Shown in pieces: positions 15,658-26,087 of a stretch of DNA of 57,684 bases (position 1 is its first letter; each line of letters starts with the position of its first letter). This DNA is from Candidatus Binataceae bacterium (GTDB lineage: Bacteria; Desulfobacterota; Binatia; Binatales; Binataceae): assembly GCA_036495685.1 (NCBI GenBank), contig DASXMJ010000003.1, forward strand, positions 1-57,684, read 5' to 3'. Made by a program: the position numbers and the translations under genes. A model generated the notes under the pieces. It saw only the letters and a program-made list of their open reading frames with translations, did no database searches and was not told the origin of the DNA.

Positions 15658-17886
15658 CTACTTGATCTCGACGGCGACTGGCCCGCGGGTTTCCAAAATT
15701 TCCACTTTCGGTGCTTTCGGGGTGCGGCGCAGCAGGAGAGAAACAGCGCCCTCGCCGACGCGCAGATTTTCGATCTTAAGCCACTCCAGCCACTCGGGCA
15801 TCGCCGGCGTATCGATCACCAAGCGGTGGTCGAACCCCTCCACTGCAATTCCTAGCATCGCCTGAACTATCATGAAGATGCTCGCCGCCGACCAGGCCTG
15901 CGGATGACAGGCAACCGGGTAAGGGATCGGACCCGACCGCTCGTCGCGGGGAAATCCGCAGAACAGTTCTGGGAGACTGCCGGTCTTCAAATGGGCCGCC
16001 GCGTGCGTCAGCCCTTCGAGAATTCTCAGGACACCGCCGTGGTGCGAAATCCGCCGCAAGCCGGCCGCGGCGATGGCATTGTCGTGCGGCCACACGGAAC
16101 CGTTGTGATAGCTCATAGGGTTGTAGCGTCGCTCGTTGCAGGCGAGGGTGCGCATACCCCATCCGCTGAACATCTCGGGACTGAGCAGCCGATCGGCCAG
16201 CGCCTCCGCCTGTTCACCATTGAGTAAGCCCGCAGCCAGGCAGTGAGCCGCGTTGGAAGCCATCACCCGGCAAGGCAGCTTGTCGCGATCAAGTGCCAGC
16301 GCAACCGTCCGCTCATCCTCAAGCCAGAAGTCGCGCGCAAAGCGTTGCTTCAGGTCAGCCGCACGAGCAGTCAGACCGGCAGCGAGCTGCACGCGTCCCA
16401 GGCGCCGCGCCACCTCGGCGATCAGGCAATAGGCGGCATAGACGTAGGCCTGCACCTCACACGGCGCGATCGGGGGGCGCGCCAGAGTTCCATCGGCGTG
16501 GGAGATCGAATCGAACGAGTCCTTCCACCCCTGGTTTGCAAGCCCCTTGGGCGTTTCGCGCAGGTATTCGACGTAGCCATCGCCGTCGCGATCGCCCCAT
16601 CGTTGTATCCATGCGAGCGCGCGCTCGACATTGCTCCACAACTCCGCAGGCAACTTGAGATCGCCGGTGACGGCCACATACGCTCCGAGCAAGCACAGAA
16701 AGAGCGGGGTTGAGTCGGTGCTGCCATAATAGCGAGCGAACGGCACCTCACCGGTCGCAGCAAGTTCACCGCCCCGAATTTCGTGGACGATCTTTCCGGG
16801 TTCCTCGTCGCGAGCGTGGTTTAGTTCGGAGCCCTGCCAGCGCGCGAGCGTCTTGAGTGTTCCAACCGCCACCGCGGGATTAAACACCAACACCGAAAGT
16901 GCAGTGAGGATGCTGTCGCGCCCGAACAGAGTCGCAAACCAGGGGATGCCCGCCATTATGAAGGTGCCGTCGGCGGTGTCCTGCATGATGGAGGTGAGGT
17001 CGGCCGTGGATCGGCTGAGAAGATTGTTCAGCGGCTCGCTGCTCGCGGTGATGCTGCTCCAGCCAGGGTGGTAGCTGGCAATCTCCAAGCGCCGCTTCGC
17101 CAGCACCCGTGCAAATTTAACCGGCCTCTCGGCCCGCGCTGCGGATTCCTCGCACCCACCGGTGACCTGAATTTCCATCGCGCGTTGCTCGTCTGGCTTC
17201 AGCGTGACCCGGAACGACGCGCGGCCGTGCTGCAGCTCGGCCGGTTCGGGATCGAACGCGACGCAGGTAAACCGCTTCTTGCCGTCGAGTCCCTGATACT
17301 TGAATCGGACCCGATCGCGCGCGACTTCGGGCTGGTAGAAGTATCCGCGCCGCGAGCGCCTGACGCCACGGACCTCGAAGAGATCAGCGAAGTCCGCGTC
17401 AAACAGGAAATCGAGCGGAATCTCGACCGCAAGGCGCGCAAAGTTTCTGACCACCACCTGGTGGCACAGCTCAGATCCGGAGATCACCCAATTTCTTTCG
17501 ATTTGGATCGAATTGATCGGAAGCGAGGAATCGTCTCCGTCGATGCGGAGATCGGGATTGCTCAGGTTGACGTGCAGCTGTGCGTTCTCGCGCGTGATGT
17601 GAGAGTCGAGATAGTACGGCGTCTCGCCCGCCACCTTCAACTCAAAGCGGCTCAGATGTCGGGTATCGCGATGGAAAAAACCCAGCGGCTCGTGCGGAGT
17701 CTCGAGCACATCGCCGCCGGCTTCGAAGACCGCAAAGCTGTCACCATTCACCAGTGAGCGCGTGGTGCGCCGCGAGATCATCGACGAGGCGTGGACATAA
17801 AGGTCGGAGCCGACCTTAATGATGGTTTTCGATTCCGGCTTCACGGGGCGACCTTTCAGGGTCAGGGTGTCAACGTTGGGTTCCAT
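15658..17886 (-). CDS. glycogen-debranching-type amylo-alpha-1,6-glucosidase
   Basis: The ATG at 17886 gives 742 residues; the frame is open further upstream but the family start MEPNVDTLTLKGRP fits better. The N-terminal beta domain (FAVFEAGGDVLETPHEPLGF, then HRDTRHLSRFELKVAG) matches the bis-domain found before bacterial amylo-alpha-1,6-glucosidases. The C-terminal (alpha/alpha)6 domain holds GIPWFATLFGRDSILTALS, the hallmark sequence with the catalytic region, plus YNPMSYHNGSVWPHDNA and the LPELFCGFPRDE stretch. Such enzymes cleave alpha-1,6 or related glucosidic links in glycogen or trehalose-like glucans. No glycogen synthase genes are adjacent. Cytoplasmic, no signal peptide. The exact substrate within the family is uncertain. 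Confidence 0.85.
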   Translation of the reverse strand: MEPNVDTLTLKGRPVKPESKTIIKVGSDLYVHASSMISRRTTRSLVNGDSFAVFEAGGDVLETPHEPLGFFHRDTRHLSRFELKVAGETPYYLDSHITRENAQLHVNLSNPDLRIDGDDSSLPINSIQIERNWVISGSELCHQVVVRNFARLAVEIPLDFLFDADFADLFEVRGVRRSRRGYFYQPEVARDRVRFKYQGLDGKKRFTCVAFDPEPAELQHGRASFRVTLKPDEQRAMEIQVTGGCEESAARAERPVKFARVLAKRRLEIASYHPGWSSITASSEPLNNLLSRSTADLTSIMQDTADGTFIMAGIPWFATLFGRDSILTALSVLVFNPAVAVGTLKTLARWQGSELNHARDEEPGKIVHEIRGGELAATGEVPFARYYGSTDSTPLFLCLLGAYVAVTGDLKLPAELWSNVERALAWIQRWGDRDGDGYVEYLRETPKGLANQGWKDSFDSISHADGTLARPPIAPCEVQAYVYAAYCLIAEVARRLGRVQLAAGLTARAADLKQRFARDFWLEDERTVALALDRDKLPCRVMASNAAHCLAAGLLNGEQAEALADRLLSPEMFSGWGMRTLACNERRYNPMSYHNGSVWPHDNAIAAAGLRRISHHGGVLRILEGLTHAAAHLKTGSLPELFCGFPRDERSGPIPYPVACHPQAWSAASIFMIVQAMLGIAVEGFDHRLVIDTPAMPEWLEWLKIENLRVGEGAVSLLLRRTPKAPKVEILETRGPVAVEIK

Positions 17887-18145
17887 CGTCGCGCACCGCC
17901 ACCCCGTTCCTCGGTTCCACTGCCGATCATCACGTCCGCGCACAACGGGAACTACTATCGGATCGTATTGATCTTATGGGTTCGCCCTGACGCGCCGCCA
18001 CCGGTACTGGGTCAAAAATTATTCGCGATAGTTCTCGTCCTCGTTACTTTTGGAAAGCTGCGGGGTGATTCACTGCGATGCGGCCCGCACGGCAATCCAC
18101 CGCACCGCTCTTTTCTGTTTATTTCGCTTCTCGCGCGCAAACTGG

Positions 18146-19429
18146 TCAATTGGGGTGCTTGCGCAAGAAGGTCGGGATGTCGAGCTTGTCGTCGCCGTCC
18201 AGCAGCGTATTGGGCTCGAGTTTCTCCGCTCCGTAGTCAGCGTCCTCGGCGCGTCGTCGAAACGCCGGAATATCCAGCACGCTCTCGTCATCTATGCGGC
18301 CCATCTTGCGCACCGGTTTGCCGCCCGGAAACGTACGCAGCTGCGCGGACGGCGCGACGGGCCGCGGCGTTGGTGGTTCCGAATCCAGCGGATCGACCGG
18401 ACGAGTAACCGCGGCCTGGATCGGTGTGGTCAGCGGCGCACCCGCCGAGGAATATTTGCCGTGGAGCGCCTCGAAGTCGCCGAATCCAGTCGCGATGACC
18501 GTCACCCGAATTTCGTCCTTCAGTTTGTCATCGATAACCGCGCCGAAGATGATATTGGCGTCTTCGTGCGCTTCTTCCTGGATCAGGCTGGCCGCTTCGT
18601 TCACTTCGTAGAGCGCCATGTCGGTGCCGCCCGTCACGTTGATAAGCAGACCGCGCGCGCCCTTGATCGAAACATCTTCGAGCAACGGGCTTGAAATAGC
18701 GCGCTGGGCGGCCTCGACCGCGCGATTCTCGCCGGCCACGGTCGCGGCGCCCATCATGGCCATTCCCATTTCCGCCATGATGGTACGCACGTCGGCGAAA
18801 TCGAGGTTGATGAGGCCGGGGACCGTGACCAGTTCGGAAATGCCGCGTACCGCCTGCAGCAGAACGTCATCCGCCTTCTGAAAAGCTTCTTTCAGGGGAG
18901 TGTTGCGGCTGGCGACCGAAAGCAGGCGCTGATTCGGAATCGTGATGAGGGTATCGACCGCGTTCTTCAACTCCCGCAATCCCTCTTCGGCCTGGGCCAT
19001 ACGCTTGCGGCCCTCGAACTGGAAGGGCTTGGTAACCACACCGACGGTCAGCGCGCCGATTTCGCGCGCGATCCGCGCGATGACGGGGGCGGAACCGGTT
19101 CCGGTGCCGCCGCCCATACCCGCGGTGACAAACACCATTTCCGCATCGACCAGCAATTCGCGGATGCGGTCCTCGTCTTCGAGCACCGCTTTGCGTCCCA
19201 CTTCGGGATTGCCGCCGGCTCCGCGACCGCGCGTCAGCGTCTGCCCAATCGGCAGGCGCACGGGGGCGTGATTGTTCTCCAGCGCCTGCGCATCGGTATT
19301 GACCGCGACAAAGTCCACGTTGCGGACGCCGAGCGCAATCATGTGGTTCACGGCATTGCCGCCGCAACCACCCGCACCGATCACTTTGATGCGCGCACCC
19401 GGCTCGGGATTGTTTACCAACTCAATCAT
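18146..19429 (-). CDS. ftsZ: cell division GTPase FtsZ
   Basis: The ATG at 19429 follows a strong GGAGGAGG ribosome site and gives 427 residues. The frame stays open far upstream into ftsA, but [20 protein letters not shown] is the true FtsZ start. It has the tubulin-type GTP loop [10 protein letters not shown], the T7 synergy loop [11 protein letters not shown], a disordered proline-rich linker, and the C-terminal peptide DIPTFLRK that binds FtsA and other membrane tethers. A second, similar LDIPAF segment occurs about 35 residues earlier. FtsZ polymerises at midcell to form the Z ring. It is the last gene of the mraZ-ftsZ cluster, 71 bp after ftsA, so it may also have its own promoter or leader. 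Confidence 0.98.
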   Translation of the reverse strand: MIELVNNPEPGARIKVIGAGGCGGNAVNHMIALGVRNVDFVAVNTDAQALENNHAPVRLPIGQTLTRGRGAGGNPEVGRKAVLEDEDRIRELLVDAEMVFVTAGMGGGTGTGSAPVIARIAREIGALTVGVVTKPFQFEGRKRMAQAEEGLRELKNAVDTLITIPNQRLLSVASRNTPLKEAFQKADDVLLQAVRGISELVTVPGLINLDFADVRTIMAEMGMAMMGAATVAGENRAVEAAQRAISSPLLEDVSIKGARGLLINVTGGTDMALYEVNEAASLIQEEAHEDANIIFGAVIDDKLKDEIRVTVIATGFGDFEALHGKYSSAGAPLTTPIQAAVTRPVDPLDSEPPTPRPVAPSAQLRTFPGGKPVRKMGRIDDESVLDIPAFRRRAEDADYGAEKLEPNTLLDGDDKLDIPTFLRKHPN

Positions 19430-19500
19430 CTCACTTCCTCCTCCACCACCCACCGGCAAAATTCGCTGATCGGCGTTGTGCTTATGCCGGCGGCGCCGTT

Positions 19501-20724
19501 TCAAAAGAAATCTCTCACCCAGTCGCCAAAGCGGGAACGCAACCGGCCGAATTTGCCGTGTCGCACTCCATTGTGATTCGCACCGCGGTCGCCTTGATGA
19601 AGAATCAGGCCGGCCGCGGTTGTGTACATCGGCTTCATCAGTTCCTCGGGCATACCCTTCAGATTGACCGGCAACCCTCGGCGCACCGGCACCCCGAAAA
19701 TTCTCTCTGCCAGCTCCTGCGTTCCTTCCAGCAGCGAAGTGCCGCCGACCAGCACCACGCCCGAGGCGAGGTTGTCGGCCACTCCGGAACGCATGATTTC
19801 GCGCAGCGCCATCGCGAAAATCTCTTCCATCCGGGGTTCGATGATGTCGGCGAGCAGTTTGCGCGCGATTGCCTTCGGGTCGCGTCCACCTACTCCCGCC
19901 ACCTGCACCATCTGGTCGCGCCGCACCACCTGGCCGGTCGCGGCACCCCAGGCCACCTTGAGCTTTTCGGCTTCGGTGGCCGGAGTACGGATTCCCGCCG
20001 CGATGTCGTTGGTCAGATGATTGCCTCCGAGCGGCAGCACGGCGGTATGCATCACCGCGCCCGAGTGGAAGACGATGATGTCGGTGGTGCCACCGCCGAC
20101 ATCGATGAGCGCCACGCCCAGTTCTCGTTCCTCCGGAAACAGGGCCGCGTTCGCAGAAGCGAGCGGCTCGAACAACAATTCCGTCGGCGTCACCCCCGCG
20201 CGCTCGCAGCATTTGCTCAGATTCTGCCCGTAGCTCTGCGCGGCGGTCACAATATGGATACGCGCCTCGAGCCTGACGCCCGCCATCCCGACCGGTTGGC
20301 GCACGCCCTCCTGGTCATCGACGGCAAATTGCTGCGGGAGGATGTGGAGTACCTGGCGATCGAGGGGAATTGCGACCGCGCGCGCCGCATCGATCACCCG
20401 CTCGACATCGCGCGGGCCGACCTCGCCGCCCCGAACCGCGACGATCCCATGACTGTTCAGCCCGCGGATGTGCGGTCCCGCTACACCCGCAACTACCGAA
20501 CCAACCCGGGCGCCGGAGGTCTTTTCAGCCTCGTCCAGCGCAGCGCGAATTGCTTCCACGGTCGCTTCGATATTGACGACCACACCCTTGCGAAGTCCGG
20601 TGCACGGCGCAACGCCGTGACCCAAAAGAGCGATCTCGCCTTCGGGGCTCGCGTCGGCGACCAAGGCGCACACCTTGCTGGTCCCAACATCCAATCCAGT
20701 GAGCAGGTTCCTCATGGTGTTCAC
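19501..20724 (-). CDS. ftsA: cell division protein FtsA, actin-like Z-ring anchor
   Basis: The 407-residue protein begins with the actin-fold phosphate-1 loop [17 protein letters not shown] and has the phosphate-2 motif [13 protein letters not shown]. It ends in an amphipathic helix [15 protein letters not shown] that inserts into the membrane. SHS2/1C domain sequence ([18 protein letters not shown]) follows the expected order. FtsA binds ATP, tethers FtsZ to the inner membrane and recruits the septal synthase FtsWI. Its start overlaps the ftsQ stop by 4 bases (ATGA), showing coupling. The presence of ftsA argues against an actinobacterial origin. Confidence 0.97.
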   Translation of the reverse strand: MNTMRNLLTGLDVGTSKVCALVADASPEGEIALLGHGVAPCTGLRKGVVVNIEATVEAIRAALDEAEKTSGARVGSVVAGVAGPHIRGLNSHGIVAVRGGEVGPRDVERVIDAARAVAIPLDRQVLHILPQQFAVDDQEGVRQPVGMAGVRLEARIHIVTAAQSYGQNLSKCCERAGVTPTELLFEPLASANAALFPEERELGVALIDVGGGTTDIIVFHSGAVMHTAVLPLGGNHLTNDIAAGIRTPATEAEKLKVAWGAATGQVVRRDQMVQVAGVGGRDPKAIARKLLADIIEPRMEEIFAMALREIMRSGVADNLASGVVLVGGTSLLEGTQELAERIFGVPVRRGLPVNLKGMPEELMKPMYTTAAGLILHQGDRGANHNGVRHGKFGRLRSRFGDWVRDFF

Positions 20725-21521
20725 GGACTCCTGGGCTTGGTCGTCGAAGCAGCCGCTGCTGCCGCGGACGGGTGACCAGACCGCTTGCTCACCGCCGCGT
20801 GGGAGCCGGAGATCGCAGCGGCCTCGGTCATACGCACGACCGCCTCCCCGGGCGTGGTCATGTCGATCGCGGCGATCATTTGCTGACGGTCATGCCAGCG
20901 GCCGAGAATTTCTGCGGCACGCCCCATCTCCAGTGGCACCGCATCGAGGTCGAAAATCACGCTGGTACGCGCATGATCCAGGTACAGCGATGCGGTTCCG
21001 TCATCATCGACGCTCATTTCCGAGACCAGATGCGAGAGCTGCGCCTCGGCTCGGACCATCACCGCGGCAAACTCGACCAGCTCGCCGCCACGGGCGTTTT
21101 CCATACCCGGGCCACTCAGAATCGGCAGGTCGTCAGTGCTGGTGGGCGAAACTGGACCGCGCAGTTCGCCATCCGCGAACAGCCAGTAGAAGCCGTCGCG
21201 GCGCTCCACGATGGCTATCGGGTCGCCGGTCGGGCGAGTGTACACGCGTCGGCGCCAGAGTGCGGAGAACCTTACGCCCAAACCGAGCTCGGCCCGACCA
21301 GCCTGTCGATCAAGCCATCCCTCGATTGACTCTGACGAAACCGCCGGACGAGGGAGCCTGCCGGTCAGGGAGTAAAAGAAGCCAGAGACCCGGACTGCGA
21401 GCGCGCGCCCCACGACGCTGAAGCCGGTGATCACGCCGAGCACGAAAAACGCGCACAGAACCAGCCCGAGCATCCGGGGGTTCCACCCTGCCGCCGCCTT
21501 ATTTCCACTCCGCCTCGCCAC
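20721..21521 (-). CDS. ftsQ: cell division protein FtsQ/DivIB
   Basis: The 266-residue protein is called by position and architecture. It has a short basic cytoplasmic tail, one membrane helix (MLGLVLCAFFVLGVITGFSV, about 17-36), then a periplasmic domain. The beta-domain signature DGFYWLFADGELRGPVSPTS followed by LPILSGPG matches the FtsQ consensus. The POTRA segment is strongly diverged, and the C-terminal tail is rich in Ala, Ser and Lys. FtsQ joins FtsB and FtsL to control septal peptidoglycan synthesis. It lies between murB and ftsA as in many bacteria, overlapping ftsA by 4 bases. ddl, often found just before ftsQ, is absent. Confidence 0.85.
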   Translation of the reverse strand: MARRSGNKAAAGWNPRMLGLVLCAFFVLGVITGFSVVGRALAVRVSGFFYSLTGRLPRPAVSSESIEGWLDRQAGRAELGLGVRFSALWRRRVYTRPTGDPIAIVERRDGFYWLFADGELRGPVSPTSTDDLPILSGPGMENARGGELVEFAAVMVRAEAQLSHLVSEMSVDDDGTASLYLDHARTSVIFDLDAVPLEMGRAAEILGRWHDRQQMIAAIDMTTPGEAVVRMTEAAAISGSHAAVSKRSGHPSAAAAAASTTKPRSP

Positions 21522-21544
21522 CCCGCATCAACCCCGCTTCCGGC

Positions 21545-22447
21545 TTACCAGTCACCCACCAGCTTGACCTCGGGCTCAAGCCAGACGCCGCTTTGCTCCT
21601 TGACCCGGCTACGTGCAATCTCGATCAGCGTGCGGACTTCCTCGGCGCGCGCACCACCCAGGTTTACGATGAAGTTGGCGTGTTGATCCGAAAACGCCGC
21701 TCCGCCGACGCGAGTGCCCTTCAACCCGGCGCCTTCGAGGAGCCGCCCCGCAAAACCACCGGGCGGATTCTTGAAAATCGACCCGGCGTTGGGCACGCCA
21801 CGGGGCTGGCGCGCCATGCGCTGCGCGTGGACCTCGGCCACGCGCGCCCGCAACTGCGCGCGATCGCCGCTGGTGAGATCGAATTCGACCCGGGTGATTA
21901 TGAATCCCAGCGCCAGCGACGTGCGCCGATACGCAAAGCCGACCTGGTCCTTGGTCAACGACTCGGCCAGGCCGTCCCGGCTTACGCCATGAACCAAGGT
22001 CACGACCTTGGCGATTTCGCCGCCGAATGCGCCCGCGTTCATCACCAGTCCGCCCCCGACACTGCCGGGAATTCCTTCGCCGAACTCCAAGCCGGCCATT
22101 CCCTGCTCCACTACCGTTTCTACCAGCACGCCAAAGTCCACCGCCGCACCCGCGACCACGTGCCAACCCGCGATGGTGATTTTTCGAAAGCTCTCCCCCA
22201 GACGAATCACCAACCCGCGCACACCGCGATCGCTCACCAGCAGATTGGTTCCGGCTCCCAGACAGAAGGCCGCAATGCCCTCGCGATGTGCCGCCCTCAT
22301 CGCTTCCTGCAATTCGGTTTCGCTCTCGACCGAGACGAAGAGGTCGGCCGGACCTCCGATGCGGAACGAGGTCAAATCGGCGAGCGGGCGCCGCGCCGCG
22401 AAGCGCGCGCCGAACCGTGCTTCGAGCTGTTGCTCAAGCGCGCTCAT
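21545..22447 (-). CDS. murB: UDP-N-acetylenolpyruvoylglucosamine reductase MurB
   Basis: Starting at the ATG at 22447 the protein has 300 residues; a longer in-frame start at 22477 would add ten and overlap murC more. It carries the FAD-binding LGAGTNLLVSD and GEGIPGSVGGGLVMNAGAFGG motifs, the FAYRRTS arginine region, and the catalytic serine in the AGSIFKNP segment, which marks a type II MurB. The final catalytic glutamate is in the LEPEVKLVG tail. It reduces UDP-GlcNAc-enolpyruvate to UDP-MurNAc with NADPH. It overlaps the end of murC by 14 bp and precedes ftsQ by 23 bp. Confidence 0.97.
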   Translation of the reverse strand: MSALEQQLEARFGARFAARRPLADLTSFRIGGPADLFVSVESETELQEAMRAAHREGIAAFCLGAGTNLLVSDRGVRGLVIRLGESFRKITIAGWHVVAGAAVDFGVLVETVVEQGMAGLEFGEGIPGSVGGGLVMNAGAFGGEIAKVVTLVHGVSRDGLAESLTKDQVGFAYRRTSLALGFIITRVEFDLTSGDRAQLRARVAEVHAQRMARQPRGVPNAGSIFKNPPGGFAGRLLEGAGLKGTRVGGAAFSDQHANFIVNLGGARAEEVRTLIEIARSRVKEQSGVWLEPEVKLVGDW

Positions 22448-23858
22448 GGAGATTCGCCTCGTCGCCGAGCGCGTCAAGAATTTCAGGGCCGAGCCTGTAG
22501 ACGTCGCCCGCTCCCAGAGTCACGATCAGATCGCCCGGACGCGATGCCTTTGCGACTTCGCGTGCGAGCGATCTCTCGCCCTCGAGGTAATGCGCCTCGA
22601 GATGCCCGCGCGCACGCAAGGCCTCGTAGAGCCGCCGCGACGAAACCCCTTGAATCGGATCCTCGCCGGCGGGGTAGATATCCAGCAGGAACAGCGCGCC
22701 GGCTTCATCGAAGGCCCCAAGGAATTCCTCGAACAGATCGCGAACCCGGGTGAAGCGATGGGGTTGGAAAACCGCAACAATGCGGCGCTTGAATGCGGCC
22801 CGGGCCGCGCCCAGGGTAGCGCGAACTTCCGCGGGATGGTGCGCATAGTCATCGAGCACCAGACGTCCGGCCTTCTCGCCCCTGATCTCGAAGCGGCGCT
22901 GGATCCCGCCAAACTTTGCCAAGGCCCGCGCCGCGAGAGCAAAATCAATTCCCAGCTCGAGCGCTACGCCAATCGCGGCCAGCGAGTTCAGCGCGACGTG
23001 CACGCCCGGCGCAGGTATCGCGACCGTGCCGAGTGGCTGACCGTCGCCAATCACCTCAAAGCGCGTGGAAAGTCCGTCGATCACTATCTTCTCGGCGCGA
23101 AGATTGGCGTCCGCGGAGAGACCGTAGGTTATCAATGGCTTGCGGAGTTGTGGCAGCAGACCGCGCACATTGACGCTGTCAATGCACAGCACCGCAACGC
23201 CGTAAAACGGGACGCGATTAACGAAATTGGTGTAGGCTTCGCGCACCCGCTCCATCGTTCCATAGTGATCGAGATGCTCCGGGTCGATATTGGTCACGAT
23301 GGCGATGGTGGGAAGCAGCAGAAGAAACGAGGCATCGCTTTCGTCGGCTTCGGCGACCATGAAGTCGCCGTGGCCGAGCCGCACGTTGGTGCCGATGTTG
23401 CGGATGTTTCCCCCCACCGCGACCGTGGGATCAAGGCCCGCCTCCTCAAGTATCAGCGCAACCAGGGCGGTCGTGGTGGTTTTGCCGTGTGTGCCTGCAA
23501 CCGCGATTCCCAGCTTCGACATCCGCAGCAACTCGCCCAGCATTTCGGCGCGCGCGATCACTGGAATCTTCAGGTCGCGCGCCCGGGTCACTTCCGAATT
23601 CGAAAACTTGATCGCGGATGAGATCACGAGCGCATCGAGCGCGGCGGACAGATGCGACGGGTGGTGGCCGAATTCGATCTGTGCGCCGAGCGAGGTCAGT
23701 CGCCTGGTGGCCGCACTCTCGTGCTGATCACATCCGCTTACCGCGAACCCGAGTTGCAAGCTCAATTCGGCAATGCCACTCATGCCCGCACCGCCGATAC
23801 CGACGAAATGGAGGCGGCGCTGGCGAGCGAGCAAACTCGATGCGCGTGCCTGAGCCAC
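22434..23858 (-). CDS. murC: UDP-N-acetylmuramate--L-alanine ligase MurC
   Basis: I place the start at a GTG at 23858, 4 bp past the murG stop, with GGAG inside the murG end as ribosome site; the frame is open further but overlaps murG. The 474-residue product has the MurC N-terminal loop HFVGIGGAGMSGIAEL, the P-loop AGTHGKTTTTALV, the central EADESDASFLLLLP, the YAHHPAEV motif and the final GAGDVYRLG. It adds L-Ala to UDP-MurNAc with ATP, the first peptide-stem step. The unusual point is only that murC comes after murG without a gap, as in the standard order. Confidence 0.97.
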   Translation of the reverse strand: MAQARASSLLARQRRLHFVGIGGAGMSGIAELSLQLGFAVSGCDQHESAATRRLTSLGAQIEFGHHPSHLSAALDALVISSAIKFSNSEVTRARDLKIPVIARAEMLGELLRMSKLGIAVAGTHGKTTTTALVALILEEAGLDPTVAVGGNIRNIGTNVRLGHGDFMVAEADESDASFLLLLPTIAIVTNIDPEHLDHYGTMERVREAYTNFVNRVPFYGVAVLCIDSVNVRGLLPQLRKPLITYGLSADANLRAEKIVIDGLSTRFEVIGDGQPLGTVAIPAPGVHVALNSLAAIGVALELGIDFALAARALAKFGGIQRRFEIRGEKAGRLVLDDYAHHPAEVRATLGAARAAFKRRIVAVFQPHRFTRVRDLFEEFLGAFDEAGALFLLDIYPAGEDPIQGVSSRRLYEALRARGHLEAHYLEGERSLAREVAKASRPGDLIVTLGAGDVYRLGPEILDALGDEANLHERA

Positions 23859-23862
23859 TTCG

Positions 23863-24942
23863 CTAGTTCTCCATCTGCGTGACGTCAAAGCAGACACGTG
23901 CCACGCGCGCGGCTGCGTCCGGAAACACGCTGCTTCGCGCGCGCTGCCCCATTGCGGCAAGGCGCCCGAGATCCTCGAACAGCGATTTCACTTCGCGGGC
24001 AAGATTTTCCGCCAGCCCATCGTCATCGTTTACGACGAGCGCGCCACCGGCTTTCTGGATGACCATGGCGTTGTGCAGTTGCTGCATGTCGCGGTGAAAG
24101 GGATACGGAACGTAAACCGCCGCGCGCCCAGCCAGCGCGATATCGGTAACCGTACCACCACCGGCGCGTGCGATTACCAGACTTGCGCGGGCAAGTGCGG
24201 CGGGCACGTCCGCGATGAACGGGGCCACTTCTGCCCGCACTCCGGTTTTCTGGTACTCGACCCTCAACCGCTCCACATCCGTCTCCCCACACTGATGGAG
24301 GATCGTCCAGTTTATAACACTTTTTCCCCAGATTTTGAAAGCCCCAATTACTCCAAGGTTGAGCCGATGCGCGCCAGTCGAGCCACCTAAAACGAGGATT
24401 TGTTTTTGTGCGAAGTCTGGAGGAGCTGGTTCCACCGCTGCCTGGTAGCGAACCGGGTTACCGGTTAGCACTACCTTGTCGCGGCGAAAGTAGCGTGCGC
24501 TGTCGGCAAAGCTCACGCAGATTTTTCGCGCGAAACGCCACAGCACTCGGTTGGACAGCCCCGGCTTGGTGTTCTGCTCCAGCATCACGATAGACACCCG
24601 CGCCAGGATTGCGGCCAACGCGACGGGCGCCGAAGCGTACCCGCCTACGCTCACGATGAGGTCGGGATGAAAGCGCGCGACCAGCGCGCGCGCCCGGCTC
24701 ACGGCGCGAACAAACTCGGCGATGGCGCGCGCCCGGCCGCCGAGGCTGCGGCCACGAATGCCATGCACCTCGAACAGCTCGTATTGGTAGCCGCGCTGCG
24801 GGAGCCACTTGGCCTCGAATCCGTTGGTGGTCCCGGCATACAGAACCTGAGAGTCAGGACGGCGGCGCACAATCTCTTCGCCCAGCGCGATCGCCGGAAA
24901 CAAATGACCTCCCGTGCCTCCTCCTGCGATTATCACCCTCAT
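23863..24942 (-). CDS. murG: lipid II glycosyltransferase MurG
   Basis: The 359-residue GT28 enzyme opens with the glycine-rich loop IIAGGGTGGHLFPAIALGE and contains the MLEQNTKPGLSNR segment. The nucleotide-sugar site is GGSTGAHRLN, then ARAGGGTVTDIALAGRAAVYVP and HRDMQQLHNAMVIQKAGGA. It transfers GlcNAc from UDP-GlcNAc to lipid I on the inner face of the membrane. Its start overlaps the ftsW stop by 4 bp, and murC follows 4 bp after its stop. Function is secure from motifs and position. Confidence 0.97.
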   Translation of the reverse strand: MRVIIAGGGTGGHLFPAIALGEEIVRRRPDSQVLYAGTTNGFEAKWLPQRGYQYELFEVHGIRGRSLGGRARAIAEFVRAVSRARALVARFHPDLIVSVGGYASAPVALAAILARVSIVMLEQNTKPGLSNRVLWRFARKICVSFADSARYFRRDKVVLTGNPVRYQAAVEPAPPDFAQKQILVLGGSTGAHRLNLGVIGAFKIWGKSVINWTILHQCGETDVERLRVEYQKTGVRAEVAPFIADVPAALARASLVIARAGGGTVTDIALAGRAAVYVPYPFHRDMQQLHNAMVIQKAGGALVVNDDDGLAENLAREVKSLFEDLGRLAAMGQRARSSVFPDAAARVARVCFDVTQMEN

Positions 24943-26087
24943 CTCACCGCAGGCCGCCTTCCGAGCGCGAGCAAGGCGCCCAGCGCGGCCATCGCCATTA
25001 CGATCGCACTGCCGCCGTAGCTCAAGAAGGGGAGCGGCAGTCCCTTGGTGGGTATCATTCCGATTACGACCGACATGTTTATGAGCGCCTGTAGCGACAA
25101 CAGTGAGGTAAGTCCCACTGCCAGCAGGCTGGCAAATCCGTCGGGCTCTTCATGCGCGATACGCATGCCGCGGAACAGAATGATGCAGAAGAGCACCATC
25201 ACCACGGCCGCCCCCGCGATTCCAAATTCCTCGCCGACCACGGCAAAAATGAAGTCGCTGTGCGATTGCGGCAGGTAGAACATCTTCTGCCGACCCGCAC
25301 CGAGACCGACGCCCCAACCTCCCCCCGCGCCCAGCGCAATAAACGACTGCACCAGCTGAAAACCGGCGCCGCGCGCGACGATCCATGGGTCCAGAAAGGT
25401 GGTCATTCGCTTCATGCGGTAAGACTTCGCGAACGCCTGGAACCCCAACACGCAGAGCGCGCCCGCACCCGCGACGCCGAGATGCTTCAGCTCGGCGCCC
25501 GCCGTATAGAGCATCACGAACAGAATGACCGAGATCATCACGGTCGATCCGAAGTCGGGCTGCTTGAGCAGGACCAGTGCGATGGGCCCAACAATGAGGA
25601 ACGCCGGGAGCGCGCCGTGGGCAAACGACCGCATCCGTTCAGCGCGCCGGGAGAAGAAATCGGCCAGCAGGAAAACTAATGCCAGCTTCACGAACTCCGA
25701 CGGTTCCAGAATCAGGGGACCGAGCCGCAGCCAGCGGCGTGCGCCGCCGCGCACCAACCCCAGTCCCGGCACGTACACCATCACCAGCATCACCAGCGAT
25801 ATGACTGTCAGTGGGACGACAAGCCGGCGCAGACCGGTGAGGGAAAACTGAGACAACAGCAGCATGAAGAAAAGGCCGACGATGATGCGCGCAAGATGCT
25901 GCTTGAAAAAGTGGAATGGATCGCCGGTCTTCTCGAGGCCCAGGAAATAGGTCGTGTTGAGCACCATCAACAGGCCCAGCAGCAGCAGCGCCGCTGCTGG
26001 CAGCCACAGCCACGCATCCGGGCGCCGATACCGTACCGCTTCAAAGCGCCCGAACCAGCTCTTTAAATACCCTACCGCGCTCCGCAT
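24939..26087 (-). CDS. ftsW: septal peptidoglycan polymerase FtsW (SEDS family)
   Basis: The ATG at 26087 gives 382 residues and overlaps murD by 47 bp; the frame is open further upstream inside murD, but that part is arginine-rich and not membrane-like. About ten helices follow, with the SEDS signatures RGGARRWLRLGPLILEPSEF near residue 120, KQPDFGSTVMI, and GRQKMFYLPQSHSDFIFAVVGEE. The catalytic aspartate is likely in the KQPDFG region. FtsW polymerises lipid II glycan strands at the septum with its partner FtsI, which is encoded in the same cluster. Confidence 0.95.
   Translation of the reverse strand: MRSAVGYLKSWFGRFEAVRYRRPDAWLWLPAAALLLLGLLMVLNTTYFLGLEKTGDPFHFFKQHLARIIVGLFFMLLLSQFSLTGLRRLVVPLTVISLVMLVMVYVPGLGLVRGGARRWLRLGPLILEPSEFVKLALVFLLADFFSRRAERMRSFAHGALPAFLIVGPIALVLLKQPDFGSTVMISVILFVMLYTAGAELKHLGVAGAGALCVLGFQAFAKSYRMKRMTTFLDPWIVARGAGFQLVQSFIALGAGGGWGVGLGAGRQKMFYLPQSHSDFIFAVVGEEFGIAGAAVVMVLFCIILFRGMRIAHEEPDGFASLLAVGLTSLLSLQALINMSVVIGMIPTKGLPLPFLSYGGSAIVMAMAALGALLALGRRPAVR

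Noticed and set aside
19430..20212. FtsZ reading frame stays open 260 codons upstream, giving a possible 688-residue protein
   Set aside because: The extension overlaps ftsA in another frame, is Gly/Arg-rich nonsense, and a strong GGAGGAGG ribosome site precedes the canonical FtsZ ATG at 19429.
22008..23621. A 537-codon plus-strand open frame opposite murB and murC
   Set aside because: It mirrors the codon structure of the real genes in a high-GC genome; the product is low-complexity Arg/Ala/Pro with no known domain.
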